The position numbers and the translations under genes are program-made. DNA of 64,000 bases from Panicum virgatum (lineage: Eukaryota > Streptophyta > Magnoliopsida > Poales > Poaceae). Positions 47,328 to 57,781 of the stretch are shown in pieces; the stretch's first letter is position 1; every line of letters starts with the position of its first letter. The stretch spans positions 23,112,913 through 23,176,912 of the forward strand of contig NC_053147.1 in assembly GCF_016808335.1 (NCBI RefSeq). Direction: 5' to 3'. The notes below the pieces were generated by a model that was not told the DNA's origin, did not search any database, and was given only the letters and a program-made list of their open reading frames with translations.

Positions 47328-47399
47328 GCGTTTGTAGTCCAACGGTTAGGATAATTGCCTTCCAAGCAATAGACCCGGGTTCGACTCCCGGCAAACGCA
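47328..47399 (+). tRNA. tRNA-Gly (anticodon UCC)
   Basis: A 72-base cloverleaf: acceptor stem GCGTTTG/CAAACGC perfectly paired with discriminator A, and a D arm with TAGTCCAACGGTTAGGATA. The anticodon stem ATTGC/GCAAT encloses the loop CTTCCAA with TCC at positions 34-36. The T arm is CCCGGGTTCGACTCCCGG with canonical GTTCGA. A and B boxes are intact. No intron and no encoded CCA, as expected for a nuclear gene. A T-run for Pol III termination (ttttt) is at 47431, a little distant. It appears functional. Confidence 0.95.
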
Positions 47400-47471
47400 G
47401 TCCTTCTTGGTCCTATTCGAGGATTAGTGTTTTTCTTGGGGGCAAAGAGGATTAGTTTCGATTGTAGCGGT

Positions 47472-47705
47472 TTTTTCTTTTTTATATTTAAAAAAAATTA
47501 AAATTTCAAAAATATACGTCGGTTTTGGAAAATTTCAAAAATATACCCCGGTTGCCCTATGGGGGGCGACAGGGCTCAAATATAATTTTTTTTCTTCAAA
47601 TTTGCAACGAAGTCCCTGGAGAAAAAAAAGAGGGGGCCTGTCGCCCCCCCCCCAACGGGCGACAGGCCCCTGTCGCCCGTTGGGGGGCGACAGGGTCCTA
47701 TGTTT
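47472..47705. mobile_element. Isolated MULE terminal repeat (same family as 1-2595)
   Basis: The reverse complement matches the right terminal repeat at about 2400-2595: ccagggac(c/t)tcgttgcaaattt, cgccc(cc)atagggc, attttgaaattttt and the A/T-rich terminus with aaatataaaaaag. The gggcgacagg hairpin modules are also present. The second terminus was not found. The block to about 48.1 kb may be element interior but is not recognised. Confidence 0.75.
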
Positions 47706-48127
47706 TAAACCCTGGCCAACAAAGCCTATTGAATTGCATAAAATTGCTCCAGCGTCCGAAGATTTATTGTGATATATTTGCAGAAGGATTGGGAAATCGA
47801 GTTCGAATTATCATGAAATTTACGGAAGGTGTCGGATGTCAATTTTGGTGGGCGATGCGGCCTCTAAAGGATGACACTAGATAAACTACTTTTCATGTGA
47901 TTTCGAATTATAAACTTTTTTGTCAGCGCGGATGTCTGGTAGATGCAGATTTCACGTTGATTTACACAAACCTATAATGATTAGAAACTAAAAACGAGAT
48001 CTCGAAGCAATTCGGACGATTTCGATTATCATTTATTTGTACTTATTAGTTACTTCTACCGATAGAGCTTAGAAGTTCCAATTTTTTTTTCCACGCGCCA
48101 AACTACGCCGTGTTCAAAGTTCCAATT

Positions 48128-48418
48128 TTTTTTTTCCCGGCACTTGCATGGAGACTTAAATCTAGACAAAATAAAAAAAACGCATTGCACAGTTTGCCTG
48201 TAAATTACGAGACGAATCTAATGAATCTAATTAGACCGTAATTAGACGCTAAATTGCTACAATAATGCTACAGTAAACAACCTCTAATGACGGATTAATT
48301 AGGCTCATTAGATTCGTCTCGCGATTTACAGACGAGTTCTGTAATTAATTTTATAATTAGTCTATGTTCAAATGTTCTTTCAAAAATTTTACGGGAGACA
48401 ATTAAACCAGGTCCCTAA
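48128..48418. mobile_element. MITE, copy 3 of the taattagac family
   Basis: It contains taaattacgagacgaatctaatgaa and the inverted partner ggctcattagattcgtctcgcgattta, plus gctacagtaaac, as in copy 2. It ends near attaaaccaggtccc. Confidence 0.65.
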
Positions 48419-48554
48419 TCTAATCGCCGGATAAAAGACCAGCGCTGGCCATGTCCAGAGTACGAGGGATCCGGCGGCTCAGCGAATCGCTGGGCAGATC
48501 ATGTATGGTAACACTGATCATGGTCATGGGCGCGGCTCGCGAATAGATTCACCA

Positions 48555-48800
48555 TGTTCGCTGTGCTGGTGTTGGAGGCTGCTGCTGGAGTGGTGTGAGA
48601 GAAAAACACTGCTGGCTGGTTGGTAGCTGGAGGCTGCTGGAGTGGTGTGAGAGAAAAATACTGTTAGCTGGTGCTGGAGCAGAACAGCAGAACCGAGTGA
48701 TTGTCATTGGTTCGCTATGGGCCACTGCCGCTAATAATCCGCTCTGTTCAGCTGGCTTTGGCTGGTAGCTGGTGTTGCCCACAATCTGAACACACATCTG
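48555..48800. mobile_element. MITE-like repeat block with internal duplication
   Basis: The phrase gctggagtggtgtgagagaa occurs twice (about 48583 and 48635), with ctggctggt and tgttcagctggct motifs. These are typical of a grass hAT-like MITE family. Borders and target duplication are not resolved. Confidence 0.4.
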
Positions 48801-49062
48801 GGTCGCTACTCGCTACAATCTGAACACACATGTTCATGACTGAGACTGACCAGCGCGGATGCTGCTACGATGGAGTGGATCAGAATTCATCAACATTCAG
48901 GCCTCGTTTCTGAAAGCGCGAGTTTTACAGAAACCGACCCGGATCCTACAGGAATTCGGCAGGAGATTCCCACCTTAGTTACAAACGAGACGTTTGTCCA
49001 AAATCCAAACAAATAGATGTACCACGCGGCACGCGCCACGCCGGGAGAGAGAGCGGTCAGGC

Positions 49063-49423
49063 TCAGAGTTTGCAGTTGGGGAGCAGGCACTCGCAGATGG
49101 GCACCAGGTTGGGGAACTTGTGGTTGCAGCGCCCGTCCGCCTTGCCGCGGTCCTGGCAGTGGCCCCGGCACTTGGGCTGGTGGAAGCAGATCGGGTAGTC
49201 CGCGTTGTTGTTCACCCAGCAGTCGTCCTCCGACCCGACGACACCCAGGCCTGCAACAGCCACCGCCGGCGCCCAGATTACGCCTTCGTTTCATTTACGT
49301 GCCGGCGAGGAGACGCTGCGCATGCGTAGTGCCAGTAGCAATGGGCGGCTTACCGGAGTGCAGGAGCAGCAGGCAGAGGAGGAGGAGGCCCGAGGCCATC
49401 GCTTTCTTCCCTGACGTTGCCAT
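49063..49423 (-). CDS. Defensin-like (DEFL) secreted cysteine-rich peptide
   Basis: Two exons, 49423-49354 and 49250-49063, give 85 aa. Exon 1 encodes a signal peptide: a basic start (SGKKAMASG), then an unbroken Leu-rich core ending at Ser-Gly. The intron lies just after the signal peptide, the usual position for plant DEFL genes. The mature part has eight cysteines, in DDCW, PICF, PKCRGHC, GRCN and ICECLLPNC contexts, which fits a cysteine-stabilised alpha-beta fold with four disulphides. Such peptides are secreted and act in defence or cell signalling; the specific role here is unknown. A TATA box lies about 50 bases upstream (49482-49474). A decayed tandem copy lies 2.6 kb to the right. 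Confidence 0.85.
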
Positions 49424-49473
49424 CGTCGCTAGCGTGCCAAGGTGCCTGAGGAAAAGCGGCGACGACCCTAGCT

Positions 49474-49482
49474 CTTTATATG
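49474..49482 (-). promoter_or_regulatory. TATA box of the DEFL gene
   Basis: On the minus strand CATATAAAG, 51-59 bases before the ATG. The decayed paralogue has a weakened version (GCATAAAG) at the matching place, near 52091-52098. Confidence 0.6.
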
Positions 49483-49719
49483 GATACTCTCCGGCCCCAA
49501 GCCCCCGTCCTGGCCAGAGGCGCGCTGGAAGAAGGATGGATACATTTTTCTACTAAACCGGTCAACCATGAATCCATTTATGTCCTAGCTAAAATTACCC
49601 CCAAAGAGCTGAGAATTGTTGTCCAAAAGTATCCGGAGATCCAAGTTTAGCAAACTCGTGAACCTGTTCTTCCGTCAGAGAGAAGGCACATTTCTTGGCA
49701 GAAGAACAACAAACGTGCG

Positions 49720-51517
49720 GAAAAACGAGGCATTTTTGTTTCGCTCAGCCCCGTGTCGCCCCCCCGCAGGCGATTCGGGAGGTGAACCCTAGCGCCGCCA
49801 CCCCCACTTCCCCTTCCCTCGTCTACCTCGCCGCTGCTAGAGGGGCCATCGCCGGAAACCCGTGCGGGCCCCGAGGAAGGCGGCGGCAGGGTTTTCCCCT
49901 GGTGGCGTGCGGATCTCGCGCGGGTGGCAAGGTCCTCTGGCCGGGTGGCGCTGCAGGTTGGGCGAGGCGGCGGCGGCCGTGCGGACCTGGGCGTGGTGAG
50001 GTGGGCGTCAACACGGTGGGGCTGCGGACGAGATGCCCGGGAGGTGGAAGGGGATGGCGAGCGGCGGCAGGCCTCCTTCGGCAGCGGCGACGACGAGATC
50101 TGGTGGTGCGGCGGCGCTGCTAGGTCTCATTGGGAAGGTGTTTGGGGTGCTAGATCCGTCGCCCAGGTGGGCTGATCTAGTGCCCCCGAGCACCGATTTG
50201 CGTGTGCAAGCTGCGGTGGCTTGCAGCGGCGGCGGGCGGGGGTGGTGGGGGGAGGTTGGTGCGGTGCTGCAACACTGGTGGCCCCCCTTTTTCCTCTTCT
50301 TGTCTTCAGCGGTGCTGCTGGTGCGGCGGTCGCGGCTGGTGGCGCGGCGGCGGGGACGCCGAGGTTTCGACGGCGGGGCTTGGGGCGCTAGATCCGCCGC
50401 CCAAGTGGGCTGTTCTGGTGCCCCCGAGCCCCGATCTACGCTTTCCGGCTGTGCTCCGGCCTGGCTGCGGCGGTGGCGCGGCGGGCGGCGGGTCTCCAGC
50501 TTGTTCGGCTCCGCCATGGTGGTGGGGGCCAGGGTGAACTGGCTGCGCTCTGAGGCACCATGGTGGTGCTGCAGGGCATGCCGGGTCGCCTCTCTGGCGG
50601 TGCCTGTCGCCGGCTTCGTCCGCCGGCTCGCTGCCGCAGCGGGCCAATTTGTGCTGCTGGTTGGGGTGTGCTCCGGGCAAAAGCCATGGTGACGGCGCCC
50701 TCGGGTGTCGTTCTCCCCGTTGGGGGCGCCAGTGGAGCCTCTCCTCCTGTTGCACGAGAGGTTTTTGGGTGAAAATCCTATCCACTTGTGGATGAGCGTT
50801 GGCGGCGTCATTGGCGTCGCGTTCTTCTTGAAGGCGTCGCTTCTTGAGACCGGGTCTGGACTTGCGGTGGTGCGTCGTCATTGGTGGGTGAAGACGGCCT
50901 TGGGTGGATGTGGTCCGGTGGGTGGTGGTGGCTCGTTCGTGGCTGTGTTGGGAGGTGCTGAGGGCCCATAGTTGCTATTGGCTGTGGATCGGCGTTTATG
51001 GTGCGGTGGTGATCCAGGTGGTGGCAAGATTATCTTTAAGCCACGGCGGCTTAGCAAATCTTGGCGAAACAGTGTCCAGTGACGGTGTGTCGCTTCAAGG
51101 TTGTTGCTTTTGTGTTGCAAGGAGGTGGATGTGGCGAGGCCCCCACGAGTTTGAGGAGTTGAGGTTTCTTGGAGGGTCAAGATTTGGTTTTACTTAGCGG
51201 TGGTGGCCGGAAGATCGACGACTATGGGCGTGTGGCTTGGGATTGACAGCGCTATGGTGGAGGAGCTGAGTCTCTACTCAAGCTTGCAGCGGGCTGCGTC
51301 AGCTTTGGCGTGGATCAGTGTTGCATGACGGCGCTGGCTTTGGTAGATTCTTGTTGGCTCCTTTCCTAGAGTGTGTTGGAGTGGCGTCGTGTTGGTTTTC
51401 GCTCGGTTTTCCAAAATTAACTGAGCATTGTATGCTTTGGCCTCGTTTCTCTTAATATGAGGTACCTTCTTCTTATATGACACGGTAGTGCTCCTGCCTT
51501 TGATTTTTTTAAAAAAA
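49720..51517 (+). mobile_element. 1.8-kb non-LTR retroposon with A-rich tail
   Basis: A 14-bp duplication with one mismatch flanks it (acaacaaacgtgcg 49706-49719; acaactaacgtgcg 51518-51531). The 3' end is a LINE-like segment (cttaatatgaggtaccttcttc...tgctcctgcc) and an A-run. The 5' two-thirds is GC-rich and contains a direct repeat of about 70 bases starting tggggtgcta at 50143 and 50381. The longest ORFs (219 and 267 codons on opposite strands) are low-complexity and lack RT or endonuclease motifs, so this is non-autonomous. It separates the DEFL gene from its paralogue. Confidence 0.75.
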
Positions 51518-51691
51518 ACAACTAACGTGCGCGCGAGTATTTGTTTCCTGGGATCGCTGGATGTTACGCGGTGAATTTCCAATCGAAAAGTGTCCGGATG
51601 ACTTAGTCTGCGTTCAGCTTGCAAAATCATTTTCCGCTCTGCTGAAAAATCACGATTTGCTGCCACTCCATCTGAATCTTGATACCTCTGA

Positions 51692-52017
51692 TCAATGTAG
51701 TAGCACGGGTTCACAACTTTTCATGATACTGCTGGAGCTGCTCCGGGACCTCTGGGTCTTCACGCAGGCGACGTAGTGCGCGCGGTCGTCGACCCAGCAG
51801 CCGTCCGACCCAAGAACAGCCGGCGCCAAGCCTGCAGATTCAATTCAATCTTCAAATGATTCAGAGACCGGCAGTGGGCAGATCGACAGAGCACAGGCAG
51901 ATGCTCGCTTTCGCTAGCAGTCTCATGCCACCGGATGAGAATTACCCGCGAAGCGACGCTGCCTGATCACCTGAGTTCACGAGGAGACCTGAAGCCATGG
52001 CTTTCCTTGCCAACATG
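51692..52017 (-). pseudogene. Decayed tandem copy of the DEFL gene
   Basis: It has the same two-exon layout: exon 1 52017-51972, exon 2 from 51831 to a stop at 51692, with intact GT-AG sites. Exon 1 retains KAMASGLL but the Leu core is deleted. Exon 2 retains GSDGCWVDD and the following region to the second cysteine (YVAC), then diverges into a short Ser-rich tail. Only two of the eight conserved cysteines remain in place, so the fold cannot form. The frame is still open (61 codons), which suggests either recent decay or chance. Confidence 0.7.
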
Positions 52018-53648
52018 CCATCCCCGTCTCATCTCTAATTCTCTACCACTTCCACGCTGAGGAGATAAGCCTGGATACGGTCCGCACCTCTTTATGCAAG
52101 TACTCTTAGTCAGTAGTCACTGATGTTTATCGGAAAAAAAGGTAGTCACTTGACGCAGCAAACGGAAGGCGTCGACGACGACGCGCCACGCCTTGCAGAG
52201 ACGCCATGGCCGGCGGGACGCGGCGAGGCGGGCCAGGGTCCACCGGCACCGTCCCCCGCCGTCCAGGACGTCGAGGAGGCCGTGCAGCCGAGCCGCCGCG
52301 TCGGTCTGTCCGTGATCCCGCCGGATCTTGGCAGCTGCAGGGCCCTGCCACGACAGGCTCCTGCTCGGCTTCGGCACGGCAAGTCGGCAACAGGGTCAGC
52401 ACCGGCTAAAAAATTTGCGTTGGCGTTGGCGTTGGCGTTGGCGTATTGCTTGGTGATTCCTCGCTTCCGGCCACCCAAAATGTTTGGTGGTTGCATCTAC
52501 ACGGATTAATCACAATCTTAATTTTTTATCTATAAAAAAGTGAAAAACTTCTGCCAATCAATTGGAAGCTCTGGAGATACGTTAGCATTTCGTCCCTTGG
52601 CAGTTTTTAGGCTCCGGTCCGGATATTACCAGTTCTTCACGCGTTAAGTTAGTGGTGGGGGTCTTGATGTTGGCCACTTAAAACAGGAATCCAGGCCTCT
52701 TGTTTTTTATAAAAAAAATGAATATGTGAAGAGGTGTTGGTGTTAAAAATTTAATTATTTTGGTACTACTGTTGAAGAAAACTACTTATCTCTGTTGTGA
52801 CTCATGTTGTAGTTTGAGCAAGATAAAAACTTTGAAGAACACCTACTTTTTTAAAAGAACATCCTCTTGTTCAGAACAAAAAAGAAGAAGAAGAAGCTGA
52901 AACTACCTGCAGAACAGAACCACACACATTTCCCACGAAATACGTTTCCCGCGTGCAATATCTCTCGGTCCGCATTCCAACAAGGCAGCAACCATTGACC
53001 AGAGTCTCGATTGGAATTTAGGAGAACTGGCTATTCTATTGTCGACGTGAATTGCATTCTGGCCTCGGCCAACAGAAGAATTGCTACAATTTCATATTGC
53101 ATATGGCTTTGATTCTTTAGAGCGAAAGGAACTGATCAACGGAAGCCGCCTTTTCCCCGCAATCGACTAGAACGTTTCCGTTCACTTTCGCGTGCGCCTC
53201 AACTCGATCACGTGACGTCGGACTGACTCCGCGTCCCGTTCCACCTTCCATTCCACCTGTATTTCACACTTCCCTTGCGAGTACTGGTCGCAATTTTCCG
53301 CTAAAGAAAAGCACCGGCAGCATTCTTGGCTTCCCATCCATCAAGATAGGGTCCTCGGGGGAGCGGATTGGGCACCTGCCCAGATTAGACTCGTTCTTGG
53401 CGGCTATGAGCCTATGATGAAATTTTTTAGTCTTCCCTATTGCCTTCTTCCTTAATCCGCTTCTCCCTTTCTGCCTTTCTGGCCACCGACCCAAACCACG
53501 CGGCTTACTCTTGTTGAATCCATCTCAAGGGTGGAGGAAAGATAGAATCTTCGGCGCCGAGTCTTGGAGGACCAACTCGTTCGTCGAGAAAATCCAGCGG
53601 GTTTTCGGTGCTTCTTAGGGTTGTGTTCTTGCAAAGTTGCTCTCAGGC
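52018..53648. other. Intergenic region upstream of the receptor pseudokinase
   Basis: A GC-rich patch at 52.14-52.40 kb holds overlapping ORFs on both strands that I do not recognise. A (GCGTTG)n microsatellite lies at 52417-52444. The last few hundred bases are the probable promoter and 5' UTR of the next gene. Confidence 0.4.
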
Positions 53649-56600
53649 ATGGGGACTTGTCGGAGGAGAGTCCCAGCGGCGTGTTTCTTGTTCTGGTTCT
53701 TGATGGGGTTTCAGCTGTGCGCATCTCTCAATCACGAAGGTACTGGGTTTGTTGGTTTGGATCGCTTGCTTAGGTGGGTCTTTGGTCTTGCTCAGCCTTT
53801 GTTTTAACTCTCTTTTGGGGGTTCTTTGCTGAATTGCAGGTGCTGCTCTGCTGAAGTTTAAGGAGGCGGTCGATGCGGACCCGTATGATGCTCTCAAGAG
53901 TTGGGATGGAGTGAGTATGAGCCCTTGTTCTTGGTTCGGTGTGGAGTGCTCTGATGATGGACGAGTCATGACCTTGTAAGTTTTTCTCTTCTGCACAGTA
54001 AAAGACAAAAGTATAAAGAAAAAAATCATTTGTGCATCTAAATTAATCTGTGATGTTAGGAATCATAGCTTAGTTGATTGGAGGTGTCAGTATATTACAT
54101 AAATTAATATTCGAGAAAAAAATTACATAAATTAGAACGAGTCCAAGTGATGTGAAAAGGGTAAACTTCATCTCACCTGTTTAGGTTGAATGCAAGCTCT
54201 TTACTCTCAAGCTTCTTCTTTTTTCCTGTATTAATGTCCACTAGAAGTGTTAGATTAGGTTAGCTTTGCATAGAGGGAACAATGAAAACTGCCACTAGTG
54301 CCGATCTGTTTTTGGATGAGCAATTCGTTGGTCATTCTGATAAGGAGGATCCTTCATAAATTCAGCCGTCGAGCTTTCTGTGGTTAAATTTTGATGATCA
54401 TCTTGCAGGGAGTATTTGTACCCGCACCATTTTAATCTTAACTGTTTATTTACAGATTAGGTATTGTTTTGGGTGCCTCATGCTTGGTCGTTCTGCTGTA
54501 ACACTATGTGTGATTCAGCTGCACACCTATTATGGATTTTGCATAATTCTATGTATTTGTGTTCTCTAGCAATATTTATTTTATGTTTGAGTTTAGAGGA
54601 TCGATGTGTTTGTTCACTAGAGATTACTCTGTGGCTGTTTCTAATCAATCGTGTCCATTTTGATATGGTCCCCTAAATTTGAGTATGCAATTTTGCAGGA
54701 ACTTAGCAAATCTTGGTCTAAAGGGTGTTTTACCTCCAGAGATGGGAAAGCTTATGCATATGAAATCACTGTGAGCACATTCTGTACTTCCTTCGGAAGT
54801 ACTTTGCTTTGTTGATAGACATTTTACTCATTGAATCAAACTTTTAATCAGCATGATTTCTTAATTCTGAATTTTGATGGGCTCAGGAGCATAGACCTTT
54901 TCAGCTGTCAATTCAGGAATACCATCTAGTATTTTTGTTTTTTATTTCTGATTATCTAGTAACCTAGTTAGATATTGCACGGATGTTTCTTATTTGACGT
55001 GCTTACTTTCCTGAACTTAGAAGAGCTTAAAACTTAAACAAATGGATACCTTAAAATGGATTTGAAAAAAGACAGAAAGAAAGAAAGAAAGAAAGAAGAA
55101 GTGTTGTCAGTAAGTCAGTTACGAAACCTTTCTTGGATGACCTTTTTTTAAACACAAAGCCTTGGTTATTGTAGCCTCTGATATAGAAGTTTCAAACTTG
55201 AAAGAACTCCTGTCACTAGAAGTCCATCTGATGATGTGTATGCCTGTTGAACCAAAGACATCTTATTTCTACAGATTTGGATCTGCAGTTTTGTATTTTC
55301 CTTTATGTAAGTTTTTTTCCAACTCCTTAGCATACTGATTTTGTTTTGTTTTGTTTCTCCATACAGCCTTCTGCGCAACAACTCGTTCTATGGAATCATA
55401 CCTATAGAAATAGGAGACCTACGTGATATAAAGATGTTGGATCTGGGATATAATAATTTCAGTGGACCAGTTCCATCAGAGTTGCAAAACATTGTATCCC
55501 TAGAATTTCTGTGAGTGAGAACTTCATGTAACAAGTGTTTCTCTCAGATTAACTTCAGTACCTGACATTGATTTCATTATTCGAGGTGCAGGTTTCTTAA
55601 AGGCAACAGATTTTCTGGGGGTTTGTCAGTTGGATTACATGAGCTTGCAAGAATATCTGAAACTCAAGATATAAATTGGTTAAATAGGGTACCCACTGCA
55701 AGGTTTGCTACAATGAGATTCCGAAGGCTGTTAGTGAGCAAACAAAAAGATTCTGAGCATCCAGGAAGATTGTCTCCACTGGCACCATCTCCTTCTGAAC
55801 CCATTTCACCCTCTCCTGCATCACCCCCCATAGAGCATACCCCAAGCCAAGAGAACAAGAACAACCATTCTCCAACAATATATGCATCGATTGGAGCAGC
55901 AGCTGGTTTTTTGGTGGTAGCCTTATCAGCTGTATGCTTCTTTTACTACTCCCGCAGGAAGACTAGCACTGTTGTACCCTTGTTTGCAGCCACTTCAAGC
56001 AGGCAATTACAGATAACTGCCATGGAAGGTTGATTGATGTGCTAATGTTTTGCCATGCATTTTTGTTCAATGCTCACTTTGCTGTACTGCTTTGCATTTC
56101 TTTAGTTTGCATATGCTTAGGGTGAACATTGCAGTATTGCTTCATTACACAAAGAGAACCTAGAGTCAAGTTCTAAGTTCTAACCCCCGTTTATGCAGGG
56201 ATAACTTTATTCAGACGGTCCGAACTTGAAACAGCCTGTGAAGGTTTTAGCAACATAATTGGCACGCTACCTAGATTTACACTGTATAAAGGAACTCTCT
56301 CATGTGGAGCGGAAATAGCTGTGGTGTCTACAACGGTGGCTTGTGCAGGAAGTTGGTCCGCTATAGCTGAAACACGTTACATGAATAAGGTAAATAGTTG
56401 GTTGTTTCTGTCCCATTCCTTTTCCTAGCTGTTAAGATTTGGGTTTTGAGAATGTTATTGTTATGCTTTGCTATTCTAGGTTGAAGCCTTATCAAAGGTA
56501 AACCATAAGAATCTTATGAACCTTGTGGGTTACTGTGAAGATGAAAAACCATTTGTCCGGATGATGGTGTTCGAGTATGTTTCAAATGGATCACTGTTCG

Positions 56601-57358
56601 AGCGCTTGCATGGTGAGTTTAATTGTGAGCTACGTTTATGTTTTAAGGGGTATGTTGTGGGGTGCTGTGAGGCTGCAAAACCTTGTCATCTGTGATTAAT
56701 AGTCTCCACACCAGAGCTCATGATATTAGCAGTTGTTGACTGTATTCATATTAGTATCTTGCTAACCACCATCAAAACATTGTTATTTGCAGTTAAAGAA
56801 GCCGAGCACTTGGATTGGCAGTCACGCCTACGGATAGTTATGGGAGTAGTGTACTGTCTGGGCTACAGGCATCAGCAGAACGCTCCTGTAACTCTAAGGA
56901 ATCTAAACAGTTCATGCATATACTTGACTGAAGACAATGCCGCAAAGGTTTCAGACATCAGCTTTGGCGTTGGCAAGAAAGAAGATGAAGATGAAGATGA
57001 TGCTCCTGATGAGTACAACACAGTGTATAAGTTCGCTCTGCTACTGCTTGAGACGATCTCTGGAAGGCGTCCATATTCTGAAGATGACGGCCTCCTTGTT
57101 CTATGGGCACACAGATATCTTAATGGTGTTAGCCCCGTGATGGGTATGGTCGACCCAACGCTAAATTCAGTCCCGGAAGAGCATGTCAGAGCATTCTCAG
57201 AGCTAATTCGTTTATGCATAAGCGAGGACCGAAGGCAGAGGCCGACAATGGCAGAGCTTACCAAGAGGATGCAGGAAATCACCGGGATCACTCAAGATCA
57301 GGCGATTCCGAGGAAAAGTGCTCTGTGGTGGGCTGAACTTGAAATCATTACAGCTTAG
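53649..57358 (+). CDS. LRR receptor-like pseudokinase, MRH1/MDIS-type
   Basis: Plasma-membrane receptor-like protein; relatives act in root-hair growth and pollen-tube guidance. Eight exons: 53649-53739, 53840-53975, 54699-54770, 55367-55510, 55592-56028, 56199-56389, 56480-56612 and 56793-57358, total 1770 nt, 589 aa. Signal peptide 1-28; LRR N-cap (ALLKFKEAV...PCSWFGVEC); about three to four LRRs to residue 160 (NLANLGLKGVLPPEMGKL, LRNNSFYGIIP, LDLGYNNFSGPVP); a Pro/Ser-rich juxtamembrane stretch; transmembrane helix about 244-267. The kinase-like domain starts about 294 (FRRSELETACEGFSNIIG). The ATP-binding Lys is missing (IAVVST in the VAIK position), HRD is replaced by TLRNLNS, and DFG by the SDISFG segment. 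It is therefore predicted inactive, like annotated inactive members of the family. It converges on a DUF688 gene 424 bases away. Confidence 0.88.
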
Positions 57359-57781
57359 GGAGTCAATTGTGCTGACTTGCAGCAACTCTGCAATTCTGAT
57401 CGTTTGCTAGGAGAAATGGAGAAGATTGTACAGTTTAGCGCTTTTAGGCAGGGCAATAGTTGTACAGATATGCCTGGTTACACCATTCTTTTTTGTTTTT
57501 ATTACCAAGCATTCTTTCATTCTTTGATCTATGAAAAGCAAATAAAATTCAGAGAGCCTGCAAAGTACAAGGATATGCCATTTCTGGTATCATCAAATAT
57601 GAGTGAAGTGAACCCATGTGTATGTGTTCTCAGCATTCTAACTAAATATGATTTGTTTCGACAGTTTTGAAATCGATTTATGTGGCAAAGTGTTTATCAC
57701 TGCTCGATTATTGAAGGCACGGAACATGTAAAAACATGAACGCAAGCATCCCTATATGTGCAATTTGGCTCTCAGCTCTTA
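57359..57781. other. Shared 3' region of two convergent genes
   Basis: 423 bases between the pseudokinase stop and the DUF688 stop. It probably holds both 3' UTRs; an aataaaa motif at 57540-57546 on the plus strand could serve polyadenylation of the receptor gene. Confidence 0.45.

Noticed and set aside
50008..50811. 267-codon minus ORF and 219-codon plus ORF
   Set aside because: Inside a retroposon, low complexity, with repeated segments in different frames; not protein-coding.
52117..52402. Overlapping minus ORFs of 86-116 codons
   Set aside because: Looked gene-like by composition, but three frames are open at once and none has a recognisable motif or transcript signal.
56720..56792. Upstream extension of the last receptor exon (start Met at 56720)
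   Set aside because: The frame there is intron sequence; the acceptor ttgcag at 56792 restores the kinase-like reading in phase with the previous exon.
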